Source of the DNA: Oscillospiraceae bacterium
GTDB taxonomy: Bacteria; Bacillota; Clostridia; Oscillospirales; Ruminococcaceae
DNA length: 64,000 nt
Assembly: GCA_015067025.1 (NCBI GenBank)
Contig: SVNC01000001.1
Location: 1 to 64,000 of the forward strand
Reading direction: 5' to 3'
The notes beneath the pieces are model-generated. The model did not search any database. It saw only the letters and a program-made list of their open reading frames with translations, and had not been told where the DNA came from. The stretch's first letter is position 1, and each line of letters begins with the position of its first letter. Both the position numbers and the translations under genes were made by a program. Of the stretch, positions 62,952 to 64,000 are shown one piece after another.

Positions 62952-64000
62952 TTGGATATTTTAGGCATAATTCTTGGAATAGTAATGTTCCTGCTTATAA
63001 TTTTAATACACGAGTTCGGACATTTTGCAGTAGCAAAGCTTTGCAAGATGAAGGTAAACGAGTTTTCGATAGGTATGGGTCCCGTTATTTTGAAAAAGCA
63101 GTCAGGACAGACTCAGTATTCCTTAAGACTTTTACCTATAGGCGGATTTGTTTCACTTGACGAAGACGTGGAGTCGGATGACCCGAACAGCTTTCGCAAT
63201 AAGCCTGTATGGATGCGAATACTTGTTATAGCCGCAGGAGCATTTATGAATTTTGTGCTGGGCTTTATCTTCTGTCTTGTATCTGTCCTTTGCAGTAACA
63301 GTATAACAACTACCACAGTTGCTGGCTTTCACGAGGGTGCGGTAAGCTCTCAGCATCTTATGCCCGGTGATAAAATAGACAGTATAAACGGCATGAAGAT
63401 ATTCACGACTATGGATATTTCCTTCCAGCTTACAAACTCCGAATCAAGAGAAGAAGGCACAGGTTTTTATAAATACGACTTTGTAGTTATCCGTAACGGA
63501 GAAGCGGTAGAGATAAAGGACGTACGCTTTGCATCAAAGGCTTATTCTCAGTTCATCGCAGATTATAAGGCACTTGTAGGAGAAAAGACAGGCTATGCAG
63601 AGTTACCTACAGAGTATTTTGATATTTCCGATAACAGCTATACAGAAAAGTTTGTAGCTTTAGAAGAAAGTGACGGTACCTTTGCAGGAGAATTCAAGAC
63701 TATTGCAGAAAAATATAAGGCCGATTACGAAACGGAAACCAACAATCTCTTCCTTGATTTTATAGTGTATGGCGTCGGCAAGGATTTCGGAAGTGTTATT
63801 TCTGCAACCTTTGCTTCCTTTGTGTCAGACGCAAGACTTATCTGGATATCGCTAATAAACCTTCTCACAGGCACTTACGGACTTAACGAAATGTCAGGTC
63901 CTGTAGGTGTTGTACAGAGCGTCGGAACAGTTGCCGCCTTCGGACTTGGTTCACTTCTCACTTTAGCGGCACTTATTGCAATAAACGTAGGTATAGTAAA
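62952..64000 (+). CDS. rseP: RseP/RasP-type site-2 membrane metalloprotease, cut by window end
   Basis: At least 349 codons are open to the window edge without a stop. It starts with TTG, with AGGAGTAAG upstream. The zinc motif HEFGH (His20, Glu21, His24) sits in the first membrane helix, followed by GGFVSLDED and AAGAFMNFVLG, then a PDZ-like domain (MPGDKIDSINGMKIF). Near the window end SGPVGVVQSVG leads toward the expected NLLPIPALDGG beyond it. Such proteases cut anti-sigma factors or signal-peptide remnants in the membrane. The gene is truncated by the window, not in the genome. Confidence 0.9.
   Translation, partial: MDILGIILGIVMFLLIILIHEFGHFAVAKLCKMKVNEFSIGMGPVILKKQSGQTQYSLRLLPIGGFVSLDEDVESDDPNSFRNKPVWMRILVIAAGAFMNFVLGFIFCLVSVLCSNSITTTTVAGFHEGAVSSQHLMPGDKIDSINGMKIFTTMDISFQLTNSESREEGTGFYKYDFVVIRNGEAVEIKDVRFASKAYSQFIADYKALVGEKTGYAELPTEYFDISDNSYTEKFVALEESDGTFAGEFKTIAEKYKADYETETNNLFLDFIVYGVGKDFGSVISATFASFVSDARLIWISLINLLTGTYGLNEMSGPVGVVQSVGTVAAFGLGSLLTLAALIAINVGIV

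Noticed and set aside
62952-64000. RseP gene as a pseudogene
   Set aside because: The frame is intact with all motifs up to the window edge; it is cut only by the window.

Overview
The window looks like the chromosome of a spore-forming, low-to-moderate GC Gram-positive anaerobe of the Clostridia, most like the Ruminococcus/Oscillospiraceae group. This is inferred from a SpoIIID-type regulator, a T-box leader and an L10 leader RNA, many sigma-A promoters with 17-bp spacers, AGGAGG ribosome binding sites, Cys-lipoboxed lipoproteins rich in Thr/Ser, BspA-type leucine-rich repeats, and a NifU-like/GGGtGRT gene pair. No rRNA, prophage, CRISPR array or transposase was found.

Layout. 1-4.5 kb: a DUF3089-like lipoprotein hydrolase facing a run of three lipoproteins (two cyclophilins, one Thr-rich). 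4.6-5.5 kb: spoIIID, a repeat element, a hairpin array and tRNA-Arg(CCT). 5.7-11.1 kb: SulP and EamA transporters, a FliB-like protein, a lipoprotein and a small membrane protein. 11.1-12.4 kb: L10 leader, rplJ, rplL. 12.4-20 kb: a membrane-anchored unknown, the NifU-like/GGGtGRT pair, and an ECF sigma factor paired with a 1041-residue membrane LRR protein. 20.1-20.7 kb: a 647-bp repeat element. 20.7-23.9 kb: a MacB-like ABC exporter whose ATPase lies divergent from its adaptor and permease. 24.0-24.4 kb: tRNA-Gly, Arg, His and Gln. 24.7-28.2 kb: a transglutaminase-like protein, xpt with a purine permease, and two small unknowns. 28.3-30.7 kb: a cysteine T-box leader with cysE-cysS. 30.7-32.5 kb: unknowns.

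32.8-45.1 kb is the core information block: rpoB, rpoC, rpsL, rpsG, fusA, tuf, with separate promoters before rpoB, rpsL and tuf. 45.1-47.5 kb: CCA-adding enzyme and mreB. 47.5-48.4 kb: a small XRE regulator divergent from a zinc-ribbon membrane protein, with two identical operator-like palindromes around the promoter. 48.4-48.9 kb: a third repeat element. 48.9-52.4 kb: LUD protein, mannose-6-phosphate isomerase, ROK glucokinase, RadC. 52.5-57.3 kb: uvrB-uvrA. 57.4-64 kb: homoserine dehydrogenase, then pyrH-frr-uppS-cdsA-dxr and a RseP/RasP-type protease cut by the window end, which together serve nucleotide supply, ribosome recycling and envelope lipid synthesis.

The least explained parts are the intergenic elements: TIR-bounded (GATAAATTGTTGTTT) modular repeats at three loci, and arrays of tiny hairpins joined by GATGAAAT/ATTTCAT linkers at three loci. 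The best candidate systems are the ECF sigma/LRR membrane protein pair and the XRE/operator/zinc-ribbon membrane protein pair. All assignments come from reading the sequence; no database search was run.
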